In this document: positions 33,366 through 43,735 of the stretch, piece after piece
How the letters are laid out: each line of letters opens with the position of its first letter
Position numbering within the stretch: position 1 is the first letter of the stretch
From: Zoroaster sp. YZ-2022
Lineage: Eukaryota > Echinodermata > Asteroidea > Forcipulatida > Zoroasteridae
NCBI GenBank assembly: GCA_029582265.1
Contig: CM055816.1
Coordinates: forward strand, 3,564,698 to 3,628,697
DNA: 64,000 nt
Direction of reading: 5' to 3'
Notes under the pieces: model-generated
The model's input: only the letters and a program-made list of their open reading frames with translations
What the model was told of the DNA's origin: nothing
The model's database searches: none
Position numbers and translations under genes: made by a program

Positions 33366-33758
33366 CTCGCTTTTTTTTTAAATTCTATCTAAAGAAACAA
33401 TTTTTGGGGGGTCTGTGATCCAAGTTAAATTTACATCTTCGGAATAAAAACCTTTGACTTTATTTTTAACATCGAATTCAAACTTAAAATGTTCGCTATG
33501 GTTTATTATTTCACCGGGTTTATAGTTTTAAACGTAAAGTTTTCAAAATTTGTGAATCATTTCGTTAATTCGTTCCGCCGATCTATTCAAGTTTGAATCG
33601 ATTTCGCCGGCTTCCATCAATCTTAATTTTTCTCTACTATCTTTTTCTTCTTTTTCTAATCTCGTTCTTTCTATTTCTTCAAAGTCATCTTGTTGATCAT
33701 CTTGTTTGCTCATTGGATCAATGTTATCCATCTCCATCTCTAACCCTTCTTCTGCCAT
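33366..33758 (-). pseudogene. PLV coiled-coil/charged protein, N-terminal part (upstream copy)
   Basis: Starts at ATG 33758 (MAEEGLEMEMDN) with acidic and Arg/Glu-rich helical sequence (TRLEKEEKDSREKLRLMEAG), stops at 33543 after a frame change, and is cut off at the 33366 breakpoint. It is homologous to the longer gene at 60097-61046. Its role in the virus is unknown; position suggests a minor virion or accessory protein. Confidence 0.5.
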
Positions 33759-33820
33759 TTTACAATTAGTTTTTATATTTTTTTAATAACTCGCGTAGCC
33801 TACTATGGTCATACCCAAAA

Positions 33821-33946
33821 TTACGAATAAAAATTCTCAATTTTTTTTTCTTCGCTCGGAGTATAAAAATCCTCTAGTTTAGGTTCGTCGTATAAACTCG
33901 ATGGTAAATAGAGTTGACTGCCGGTAACGATATAATATTCATTCAT
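33821..33946 (-). pseudogene. PLV small protein MNEYYIVTG (upstream copy)
   Basis: 41-codon frame starting three bases after the stop of the next gene (TAA GCG ATG arrangement). The peptide has GSQLYLPSSLYDEPKLEDFY. In another frame directly downstream both copies can encode a hydrophobic helix followed by Lys residues, so this is probably the N-terminal half of a small single-pass membrane protein that has been frameshifted. Confidence 0.45.
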
Positions 33947-33949
33947 CGC

Positions 33950-34201
33950 TTAGTTGATGTCGTTAAAAGTTTGTTTAGCGTGCGATTCTTTTTCGAGTCG
34001 ATCGTTTAAATAATTTAGATATTTCGATCGCTTTTTCGTAAATTCGTCTCTCGCTTTCGTAAGTTGTTCTAGCGCTAAATCGTGCCTCTTTCGTTCTTTT
34101 TCGATATCGTTGTTACGTAAACTAGAAAATGCAAAATTAGATCTGCTAAAAGCCAACGCGTTTACTACCGCACCTCCGGTCATCATCGCTATCGACACCA
34201 T
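33950..34201 (-). CDS. PLV small protein with N-terminal hydrophobic segment and helical tail (upstream copy)
   Basis: 83 residues from ATG 34201. The N-terminus MVSIAMMTGGAVVNALAF is hydrophobic and Gly/Ala-rich, and is followed by an amphipathic charged helix (KERKRHDLALEQLTKARDEF). The pattern recurs as an uncharacterised protein next to capsid genes in Polinton-like elements of aquatic animals. It is transcribed away from the capsid gene, sharing a 60-bp intergenic gap. Function unknown; perhaps a virion membrane or capsid-associated protein. Confidence 0.55.
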   Translation of the reverse strand: MVSIAMMTGGAVVNALAFSRSNFAFSSLRNNDIEKERKRHDLALEQLTKARDEFTKKRSKYLNYLNDRLEKESHAKQTFNDIN

Positions 34202-34263
34202 TTTTTATAATTTAATTTTTATTTAAAAAAATTTTTTTTTTTAAATAATGTTCTGTATTAAAT

Positions 34264-35282
34264 ATGAATCAAGCGTACGGAGACAAACTAAATCCGTACA
34301 GAAAATTGCGAGAACCGAGAGGTATAAAGAGGAATAGGTCAAAAAGTCGTCATTACAAACAATCCGAGTACAATCACCGAAAATCAACTGTTGACGGTTC
34401 GTTTTCCAAATTTAGGAACAAACGACCTCATCGTTCCGGGTACGGTTAGATTGGCTTTTAAAATTGATCTCGAATCTGCAGACGACGATGCAAGAACGAT
34501 CGTAAATAATATAGTGAGAGTCATCGTAAAAAATATAACCATTAAAATGGAGGGGAATGAAGTGTTTAGTTTAGACGATGCGGACGTGTTCAATTGTTTC
34601 AAAGACGAGTGGTTGACGAAAGAGCAACTCGAAAATCTAGCGTCCCAAGGAATCGAAGATCCTAACGTGAGTAAATTAAGAGTGAATGCCAGCGACGGTA
34701 ATGGTTCAAACAACGGAGGAAAAGACAAAGCCGTCGCAGATACTCTTAAAAATAAATATCACATTCCGCTCGATTTTGAATTATTGACAGTGCATCAACC
34801 GTTTTATCAATCAGGGATCGGAGATCGGCTAACCTACGAACTCGAGTTTAATAAATTTTCTAAAGTTATTAAAAGCTCGGATGATAATGCTAAATACATC
34901 ATAAGCGGAATTTCTTTAGAATACGAAGCCGTTAAAATGGCACATCTAACGCAAACGATTAAAAATCAATATAGCAACAAGTTAGCGATATTGTACGATA
35001 GAGTTTTGAGACAGAGCGTAACACCGTTAAACAAACGCGAAACAACGTGGAATATAAATCTAAATACACCTGCAAAAAGCTTGAAAAGGAATATTGTTTT
35101 TATTCAAAGAGCCCGATGTAAAAGATCCTCGGAAATGTTATAATCCAAAAGTCGATAAAGTTTCGATTACTATAGAAGGAGTTCCCAATCAACTCTACGC
35201 GCAAGGGATGCGCAGGTATCAACACTGGGAAGAAATTCAAAATTATTCCGGAGATTCGAAAAAAGAACACGCCATGCGATAA
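34264..35282 (+). pseudogene. PLV major capsid protein-like gene, broken (upstream copy)
   Basis: A roughly 335-codon region in three frames: 34264-34449, 34391-35143 and 35094-35282. Landmarks are MNQAYGDKLNPYRKLREP, LGTNDLIVPGTVRLAFKID, FSLDDADVFNCFKDEWLT, SGISLEYEAVKMAHL and VDKVSITIEGVPNQLYAQGM. The family is the double jelly-roll capsid protein of Polinton-like elements as found in animal genomes; the assignment rests on recognition of these blocks. The first frameshift is private to this copy; the one near 35100 is shared with the copy at 61561. It ends exactly where the HYR module starts. Confidence 0.65.
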
Positions 35283-35996
35283 TAGTTTTATTAGCATTTA
35301 GCTTCAACAGTCTCTTCTTCCCCTAATCGTTAACTTTTTCTGTAATTTGCGTTATATTCTAGAGACTGTTTGATACCAGTGCAGTATAGTCAGCATAAAC
35401 ATCTTCTAAGGATTGTTCCTTCTAAAAGATCGTGGGGTGAGCGATCCTTTGCCTCAGCTGCGTCTTCACTGTGGAACAAATTACCGGAACATGTCAAACT
35501 GTCTCCATCACTGGCATCTTTCAAAGCTTCACTCAAGACTCACTTGATGCAATCTCATTAACTGTACATAGACCTTGGTTGTGATATTTGTTTTTCTTTG
35601 TTTTTCTTGTACTGGTGTGTCGCTGCGCCATGAGCATCGTTTTTATGATGGATACCGGCGCATTACAAATGTTCATTATTATTATTATTATTATAACGCA
35701 GAATTGTGATGTTTTCGCCATCAATAGTTATTCTCAGATTTTCAATGTCTGTGTCACGCATACCGGTCTCAGTATATAGAAAGAAAAGGGGTGGCGAGGC
35801 AATACAAAACTTGTTGAACACCTTTATGTATGGCGAAGGGATCGCTGTACTTTCCATCTTATAACAGTTGACTGACCGATATATACAGTCTTTGGAGTAG
35901 TGCGCCAACACGCTTGGGATATCCCATATTGATCAGCACGTCAAAGAGCTGAACTTGACTGATGCTATCAAAAGCTTTGCTGTAGTCTATGAACAG
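35283..35996 (-). pseudogene. RTE-like RT relic split by a truncated LINE
   Basis: Same relic as at 3911-4390, interrupted at the YADD codons (gtcagcataa / ataacgcag) by the insertion at 35399-35692. Confidence 0.6.
35399..35692 (+). mobile_element. 5'-truncated L2-type LINE 3' end
   Basis: The plus frame HLLRIVPSKRSWGERSFASA, LWNKLPEHVK and ASFKASLKTHLM to a stop is the usual C-terminus of L2/CR1-type ORF2. It is followed by a short UTR with a tgcgccatgagcatc...gatggataccggcgc hairpin and an ATT repeat. ATAA flanks both sides (35395-35398, 35693-35696) as a likely target duplication. Confidence 0.7.
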
Positions 35997-36686
35997 CTTT
36001 AAATGTTTGTGTGTTTATTATTGCACCCGTATATGCATTGTACATTCTGTGCAATTATCCATTAAAACAGGAATAGTACATGTAAAGAGTTATGCCGACA
36101 TCATCTCAATAAGTTCATATTGAACCCAGCACGTATAATTTAGGCAAGTTGTATAGTTGTGCTTCCTATGGGTATGCTTGTGTCAAAAAGGGTTGCTCAC
36201 AAATGAACTCCAAGTTATGGTTACTGTCAGATCGTTTAGTTATACTGATACTGTGTAATCAATTAGAGTGCAACCATAGCACAATAAAAAGATTTTCACA
36301 GGTCTTGATTTTCAAGACCTACAAATTAGGACACACCATTGGTCCGAGAGCAAGACAAAGACCAGAGAGCAAGACAAAGACCATGAGGAGAGAAGACCAA
36401 GAATGAGACCAACAAAAGTGGTCTTGAGACCTATAAAACTGTTTACATTTACATTATATGTTACATCAGCAAACATTCTGTAAATAAGTATCGCTTATTA
36501 TTGTGAATAAATCTTAAAATCTTTCGTTCGTTAATAATGGTAAGTTACAACTTCATTCATTTTGTTATTAACTCAACTAGACTTTGCTTCAAGCTTTTAG
36601 ATAATAATCAAAACAGCATCAATATATCTTATATCAAAAGTTTCCTTCTAATAACCAATAAAATAACTAGTGCCATAAATGCTCAC

Positions 36687-36833
36687 CTGTTGGTCCGATC
36701 GCTGTTCCGACTGTTGTTGTACCAACAGTCATCGGCTCGGTCGTCAGCTCGGTCGTCGGCTCGGTCGGCGGCTCGGTCGGCGGCTCGGTCGTCGGCTCGG
36801 TCGGATATTCTGTTGTGTAATCAGGAGTTAATT
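36687..36833 (-). pseudogene. Mucin-like exon with lost splice acceptor
   Basis: 147 bp, EPPT/EPTT repeats with a good donor (ACAG/GTGAGC). At the other end the acceptor reads gtaacaa instead of gtaacag, an AG to AA change, so normal inclusion should fail. Confidence 0.6.
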
Positions 36834-37180
36834 TTGTTACACAAAAATTATTGCCAAATATTACTAATGTGTTCAGCGTCATGGGAAAAACTTAATTACT
36901 GTATGTGAAAATTGATGTTCATTATTAATGTAAATTGCTCATCATTCTTTCACATAAAACACTCACTGTGACTTTACCACTATAGGGTGAAGATCTTAGA
37001 TGAATACTGCAATAATTTGGGTCTAGTTACTTATCCAATCTATATATGTCTGAGATTCCAATGTTGTTTAAAAGCTACATTGTATTTAAAATAACTGTAT
37101 GATGAATTCCATCAGAACAACGAACAAGAATCTTGGATAAAATTACAGGTATAATGATGAATTCTACATTTTAATTTTAA

Positions 37181-37444
37181 CTATGACAGTGACATTGACG
37201 CTACACATTGCAGTGTTGCCTGCAGCATCAGATGTATTACATTTCACCAGTGTGTCACCAACATCAGACAAGTCTCCTGAATTCCTTTCTACAGTTTCAT
37301 TATCACATCCAATCCAGCAAGTGGTATTGACGACTCCATCAACAATGTCAGATGCATTGACCATCCAGTATACTGTACTTCCATTGGTTGCCATGCTCGC
37401 ATTGACAGTAATAGCAGATGGACAGTATATATTTGGACCAATGC
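37181..37444 (-). pseudogene. HYR exon, copy C, with lost splice donor
   Basis: 264 bp, nearly identical to copies A and B (NGSTVYWMVNASDIVDG, CWIGCDNETV). The donor reads ATAG/TTAAAA instead of ATAG/GTAAAA. The C-terminal Cys context is AMCSVNVTVI rather than AMCGFNVTVI. Together with the bad acceptor at 36833 this indicates relaxed selection on the module beside the viral insertion. Confidence 0.6.
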
Positions 37445-37507
37445 CTGTTCAAAATATTATCAATAACAACATTTGGTTTATCTGTGAAATGTCCAACCGT
37501 CACCAGC

Positions 37508-38500
37508 AACCAAAGCTTTAAATGTATCCAACGTGAAACAAGCCGATTATTTACTAGATAAATACGGCTTATATTTTAGATATGAGAAGCAGCGACGACA
37601 AAAAAATGCACGGAAGCGGAAGGTGAGTAGAAAACTTATCCGAAGGAATTACCATTCAACTTGAAAAAGAGGCGGAAACCGCGGGTGAATTATACTGCTA
37701 CACTTTTATCATTATGGACGCCCAACTCAATATTGAAAAATGACGATTTCATAGTGTTGAATATTAACATGTTGACTATTATTAAATACTATGTTAAAAA
37801 CTATGTTACGAAAAGATCCACACGCCGCGTTAATTAGCGGACAAACAGGATGTGGAAAAACATCATTTGTTTTAAATCTATTACAAAAAGAATATCGTAA
37901 ATATTTTGAATATATCGTTATACCATGCCCTACTGTCGCGGTAAATCTCGCTTATCAAAATAGAAAATGGATTTTGAACGACGAGCGAGTGCACGTCAAT
38001 GATCTGAGTGATTTATCGCAAAACAAAGCGATAGAAAATTAAAACGTTTTCAAAGGAGACAGACGTTGTTTATTATCGACGACTGTAGCGCGAGTAAAGA
38101 ATTACAGTATAAAAAATATGATGAGAATAATAAATGTATGATCACCAAGTTGGCTTTTAGCGGAAGACACGCTAATCACAGCTGTTGGATTCTTTCGCAA
38201 AAATACAACAGCGTGTTGAAAGGTTTTATAGAGCAACTAAAGTGGGTGTGTATATTTTATTGTAAAGATAGAGACTCGTTCGAAAATTGTCTTCGAGAAA
38301 ACGATGTTATACCGACTAAAGAGTTGAGAACACAAATGCACGAAAAATTAAAACTAGTCAAACATAGCAAGTTAATTTTAATAACGGATCAACCGACTAA
38401 TTACGCGATACTTGACTAGGTTATTTGATAAGATTATAATAAAATATATATAGATAAATATGCTCGTTGAATGTTTAATTGTACTTGTTTTAAGGGTAGT
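37508..38500 (+). pseudogene. PLV packaging ATPase (A32/FtsK-HerA type), frameshifted
   Basis: Two frames: 37791-38042 with SGQTGCGKTSFVLNLL (Walker A), and 38066-38419 starting LFIIDDCSAS (Walker B). Then come KLAFSGRHANHSCWILSQK and ILITDQPTNYAILD. The break lies in an A-rich spot at about 38040. In the family this enzyme pumps viral DNA into capsids. Upstream (37508-37790) are unassigned viral-like frames, including QADYLLDKYGLYFRYEKQ. After the stop a new short frame MLVECLIV begins (38461), repeated in altered form at 39975. Confidence 0.7.
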
Positions 38501-38734
38501 ATTAGACGACCTAACAAGTGACTTGACTAGGTCGTATTAGGTTACTTGTTAGGTTGTACTAGGTTATTTAACAGGTTGTACTAGGTTACTTACTAGGTTG
38601 TAGTAGGTTACTTACTAGGTCGTACTAGGTTACTTACTAGGTTGTTCTAGGTTACTTGTTAGGTTGTACTAGGTTACTTACTAGGTCGTAGTAGGTGACT
38701 TACTAGGTCGTACTAGGTTGTACTAGGTTACTTA
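38498..38734. repeat. 22-bp tandem array (aggttacttactaggtcgtact)
   Basis: About ten units of a 22-bp repeat built from two related halves, taggttact and taggtygta. It continues after the inserted MITE at 39912-39930. It lies right after the ATPase gene. Confidence 0.75.
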
Positions 38735-39911
38735 ACCCTGCGTGCTCTTACAACGTTTCAATATACACGAACACATTACGTGGCGGTTTGTAACCGCCCA
38801 GTGTAATACGTATGAATAACTACTGTAATATATGTTTTATACCATTTTTCAAGCTGATAATCATTCCAGAGGTCTTATAGATTGTTTTAAAAAAAAAAAA
38901 ATTAAAAAAATTACTTTACAATTATTTTTTTTAATTTAATTATTGTTTTATTTATATTACACATGTGTAAATGCTGTAGTACGTGGCGGCTTGTAACCAC
39001 CCCTTGGTATACGTATGAATAACTACTGTAATATCTGTTTTATACCATTTTTTCAAGCTGATAATCATTCCAGAGGTCTTATAGATTGTTTTAAAAAAAA
39101 AAAAATTAAAAAAATTACTTTACAATTATATTTTTTAATTTAATTATTTTTTTAATTACATTTTTATTTTTATTTTTTATTTTTTTTATTTTTTTTATAT
39201 TGTCTTTCCAGAAATGTTTGTCCAAATGTTAGGAAGTTGATTTAGTTTTTTAGTTTCTGTGAAATCTCCAATCCCCCATTTGCCCAGTAGCCAATCTCTG
39301 CCCAAACACAAATAATACCAAAAAAAACTCTCTAAGAATGCATAGCCAGCCATCTGCGGTGTATTAGTGTAAGGAAAATCCCTAAACCACCCCCATTTGC
39401 CAATACACTCCGTTTTATACCATTTTTCATGCAGAGCTACACCTCAGACAGTCCCTGAATGGTCAGGCCAAATAATACCAAAAAAACTCTCTAAGAATGC
39501 ATAGCCAGCCATCTGCGGTGTATTAGTGTAAGGGAAAATCCTAAACCACCCCCATTTGCCAGTAGCCAATCTCTGCCCAAACACATCAATTCTGAGTTTG
39601 TTTATTGGTCAATCCTTTCCAGGCACTGTCAAGCAACCCCTGAGCATGGATGATTGATCACAGATATCCTGAGGCAAGCCCGTAGACCAGGATGATTGAT
39701 CACACAAAGGGTACCGCTGTGTCAAGGGATATGGGCTGTGTATACCATGTTTTGTACACAAGGTATGGCCTTGTGGCGAAGGGGTCATGGTATCTGGCTC
39801 GTGTCTGGCTGAACTATAAATAAATACACTAAAGGGGCTATGCTATGTTGTTAGGCTATGGCTGATGTAGGAACTTGAAAAAAAATAGTTTTTTTGAGCG
39901 CTCAATTAAGG
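38735..39911. mobile_element. MITE family 1, expanded copy with target duplication
   Basis: Begins accctgcgtg and ends caattaagg, inside the 22-bp array. ACTTA flanks both ends (38730-38734 and 39912-39916), and removing the element plus one ACTTA restores the array consensus. Two internal blocks are duplicated: about 220 bp with the ggcggtttgtaaccgcc hairpin (38766 and 38986), and about 180 bp around gccatctgcggtgtattag. That makes it nearly twice as long as the copy at 15535. Confidence 0.75.
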
Positions 39912-39930
39912 ACTTACTAGGTCGTAGTAG

Positions 39931-40074
39931 CAGACTTGTGAAGATTATATAATACAATTTATATACTCATAAATATGCTCATCGAATGTTTCGTTGGATT
40001 TTGTGTATTTACAAACTGTTTGATTCTCGATGGAGTTGTATTTTTGATTCGACAATATTCGCACGTCAATAATG
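39931..40074 (+). pseudogene. PLV-derived short hydrophobic frame MLIECFV
   Basis: From ATG 39975 the frame reads MLIECFVGFCVFTNCLIL and then runs into the TAA microsatellite. The surroundings (gattatataat...ataaatatgctc) match those of the short frame after the ATPase at 38461, so a piece of the viral 3' region is duplicated across the repeat array. Confidence 0.4.
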
Positions 40075-40748
<674 letters not shown>

Positions 40749-42000
40749 GCGCGCACATATCCACCCTGCTGGGCGCTCAAGGCGCGGAAACAAAGACAAA
40801 ACATGAATACAAACAATATACAATGATAGCATAAGGGAAAAAATAAAATTATGTACCGAGATACATGTACCTACAATGCAATTACAAATATACATCATCT
40901 TTGAAGAGTTGTGACATAAGATGAGTTTTAAGCATCGACTTAAATCTGGTTATACTATGACAAGATTTGAGTTTAGTTGGAAGATGATTCCAGAGTCTCG
41001 GAGCTGCGACAGAAAATGACCTATCACCCCGGTTCCGTTTTGAAGTTGGTTCCTTTAGGAGTGACATGTTGCTGGAGCGCAAATTGCGTGATGAAGTGTA
41101 GACTTTAAGCAGTTCAGAAATATAAATTGGAGCAATGTTATTGAAAGATTTGTGAACAATTAGCATAAGTTTAAAAACAATTCTCTGTGAAACAGGAAGC
41201 CAGTGCAGTTCTTTCAAGATTGGCGTGATATGGCATGACTTTCTGGACAAAGTCACAACACGAGCTGCTGTGTTTTGTATGTGCTGAAGACGAGATATTT
41301 GATTCTGTGGGAGACCGTAAAGGAGAGCATTCCCGTTATCGAGCCGTGATGTGACAAACGCATGTATAATTTGTTCAGCAGCACTTTTATTCAAGTATTT
41401 CCTAATTCGGCTTATATTTCTGATATGAAATGATGATATGCGAACAATGTTGGAGATATGTGGTTTTAAAGTCATTGTCGAGTCAAATATAACACCCAAA
41501 TTACGTGCATGTAATGAGGGGGTTATCTGCGAGTCACCAATTGTAATAAATGGAAGAGAAACTTTCGACAATTGCTGATGTGATCCAAATAGAACAAATT
41601 CTGTTTTTTATTTCATCGTTCAATTTCAGGAAGTTTTGTCTCATCCAACTTCGAATCTCTTGAATACATTTCTCCAGTGTTTTAATGCAGGAATCAGCAG
41701 GTTCTTGAGAAGATTTAAAAGTAATGTAAAGCTGCGGCTGCGTGTCATCAGCGTAAACATGGTAATTTAAATTATACTTCAAAATGATATCACGAACTGG
41801 AAAGGTATAAACGGTAAACCACTGTGGGCCGAGCTCAGAGCCTTGGGGTATAGAATAGGCAAGAGTAACAGGCTCGGAGATAGCGTTACCAATATAAACA
41901 TGCTGAGGCCTATTTAAAAGGTAGGACTTACACCAATCCAGGGCTGTGTCATGTATTCCAAGATGATATTGAAGGCGGGAGAGAAGGATCCATTTGTGTA
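40749..42000 (-). pseudogene. L2/CR1-type LINE, RT and C-terminal part (5'-truncated)
   Basis: The upstream segment reads LLSRLQYHLGIHDTALDW, SIPQGSELGPQWFTVYTF, YHVYADDTQ (catalytic YADD) and SWMRQNFLKLND. After a frame change near 41570 it continues ARNLGVIFDSTMTLKPHI, KELHWLPVSQRIVFKLML and RSFSVAAPRLWNHLPTKLK to the stop at 40882. The 3' UTR ends gcgccttgagcgcccagcag-ggtggatatgtgcgcgctat and then the TTA repeat. It begins abruptly near 42000, with no endonuclease, as expected for incomplete reverse transcription. Confidence 0.75.
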
Positions 42001-43735
42001 GCATTGGCCTAACCTTCTTCAAGAGTGATGTTTTTACTTAAATATTATCTCTTTTACCTGATGATATTTTGATTAACTGATTTGTGTTTCTTAAAGTTAA
42101 GGATTTACAGAAGTTATTTATGTTAAGATTTGTATTGGATCACTTTTCCAACTATGTGTATTTTAAGTAGGAAAAGCCAGCATAGAGTTTATTTTAGAAG
42201 ATTTAATTGATACTATTGTCTATCTACACTTTGCATGTGTATAGCTAGGCATGGGGCACTTATCAGACCTCATGGTCTGAAACAATTATGGGACCACTGT
42301 GTAGCACATTCCATAGCCAAGTTGCTGGTAATTAACACCAAGCCCTGGGGCTTGATTTTGGTAGTTGTAGTAGTTATGTCCTAAGCAAAACCAGAGATCT
42401 CAGTCTTTTTTTTTTCTTTACTTTTAATTTTTTAGAACTCTCCCCAATAAAGGGTTTTTGCAAATATTGAGTGTTGATGGTCATGGGCCTTATAATTATC
42501 TCAGTAAATGTTGAGTGTCGATGGTCATGGGCCTTATAATTATCTCAGTAATCGGTGGGGTTATTTATTTTTGGAACTATATACTGAAATTGGGACAAAT
42601 TTTCTTTGTGTTGAAAGGAAAGTGCCGAGCGAACATTTGTTATCTATTAAATTCAGAATATAATGGTTTTAGTATTTATTCATTTCATGTTTTGAACTTT
42701 TGGTACTTTGCATTCTCGGTTTTCCACTACCACTGCAGATAAGCTATAAATTATTGTTATATGTAGGTACAGTTTGGCCATTTTATAGTGGTGTGCAGAC
42801 GTTCTGTCATATATAGATACATGTTATTCAGTACATGGTATAGTGCAGGAAAATCAATGGATTATATTACTCATTATTAGTCACGAGTTGGCCATATGTG
42901 ATATAATAAACAGACCCTTGCTTATTCAAAAAATAGAGAATCTGTTGCTTAATAATTAGACTTGTGCCAGTCAATACAATTGTGACGACTTCATCAAATT
43001 AATCCATCCGGCCATTGAGATTCCTCGTTATCAAATTATTGTACTGCCTTGGTCAAGTATTTTTCAGAGATAAGACTTAGTGAGTTGATATGGTTGAGAC
43101 TATGATATATTTTGTCAGATTGCCTTTTATAAGTTATCAAAGGTTTGTTCATCTCTGCACCTTCATCTCTGCACCTTCAGAGATTGAAATAATCCAAACC
43201 CAATCGGTGCTGGGGTGAAAAGATCTGTTTGACTCCATATGTCAATTTACACGGACACTGTTACAGCTATATATTACACTATTACATAACATCTTTCTGT
43301 AGGTAATGGCTTAAAAAAGTAATGAATTACTTTTGAAAAAAATACACACTTGTATGTTTATTTGGCTATAGCTGTCACGACCAAAAACCAAACTGATCAT
43401 GACCCTTAACCAGGAGTATGTTTATATGCGCTAATTTTACTGACCATAAAATAGCTTATTTTGTTGTGTGCTTAACTGTACTCTTAAAACAATTATTATT
43501 CTTGGCTGCGGTTATTCTGCGGTTTAAGACAGATGCATTATATCAATCAATCAATTTGTTTCCACATCAACATTCTGGCTGATATTGTGGTTGAGTGCCG
43601 TAAACGATTTTTCATTTTTCGTGGCACCTCTTTTTCGGATAGATTATTTGTTGATTTTTGTTTTATCATCACTTGTCTGTAGTAGCCCAGATTTGAGTTT
43701 GGTGTCGGGTAGTTTATCCGCGAACGTCAACTGCT
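42001..43735. other. Unassigned stretch with a short tandem duplication
   Basis: AT-rich, no recognised coding sequence. A 42-bp word (gatggtcatgggccttataa core) is repeated in tandem at about 42467-42551. A plus frame at 42515-42742 lies partly inside that duplication and shows no domain. Confidence 0.4.

Larger units (their letters stand above)
33366..36730. repeat. Segmental duplication, upstream copy (partner 60650-64000)
   Basis: From tccctcgct at about 33366 onward the sequence matches 60650-64000 in the same orientation, offset about 27.3 kb, with a few percent difference. It covers PLV genes up to the capsid stop and then the HYR/mucin module. The left edge falls inside a viral coding frame here, whereas at 60650 that frame continues, so the downstream copy keeps the ancestral context. 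Confidence 0.75.
35283..37507 (-). repeat. HYR/mucin module between two PLV segments
   Basis: Contains, in plus order, the RT relic, intron repeats, one mucin-like exon and one HYR exon. At both edges (35283 and 37507) the module switches to PLV sequence at the same place in the RT relic: intact modules read cagcttagttttatta there. Both coding exons have a damaged splice site, so this module is probably no longer spliced in. Confidence 0.7.

Noticed and set aside
33193..33381. Acidic 62-residue plus-strand frame (Asp/Glu run)
   Set aside because: Low-complexity GAT/GAG tract that continues through the viral breakpoint; no domain, and the frame end lies in viral antisense.
38498..38734. CRISPR-like array
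   Set aside because: The 22-bp units are directly adjacent without unique spacers and the context is eukaryotic.
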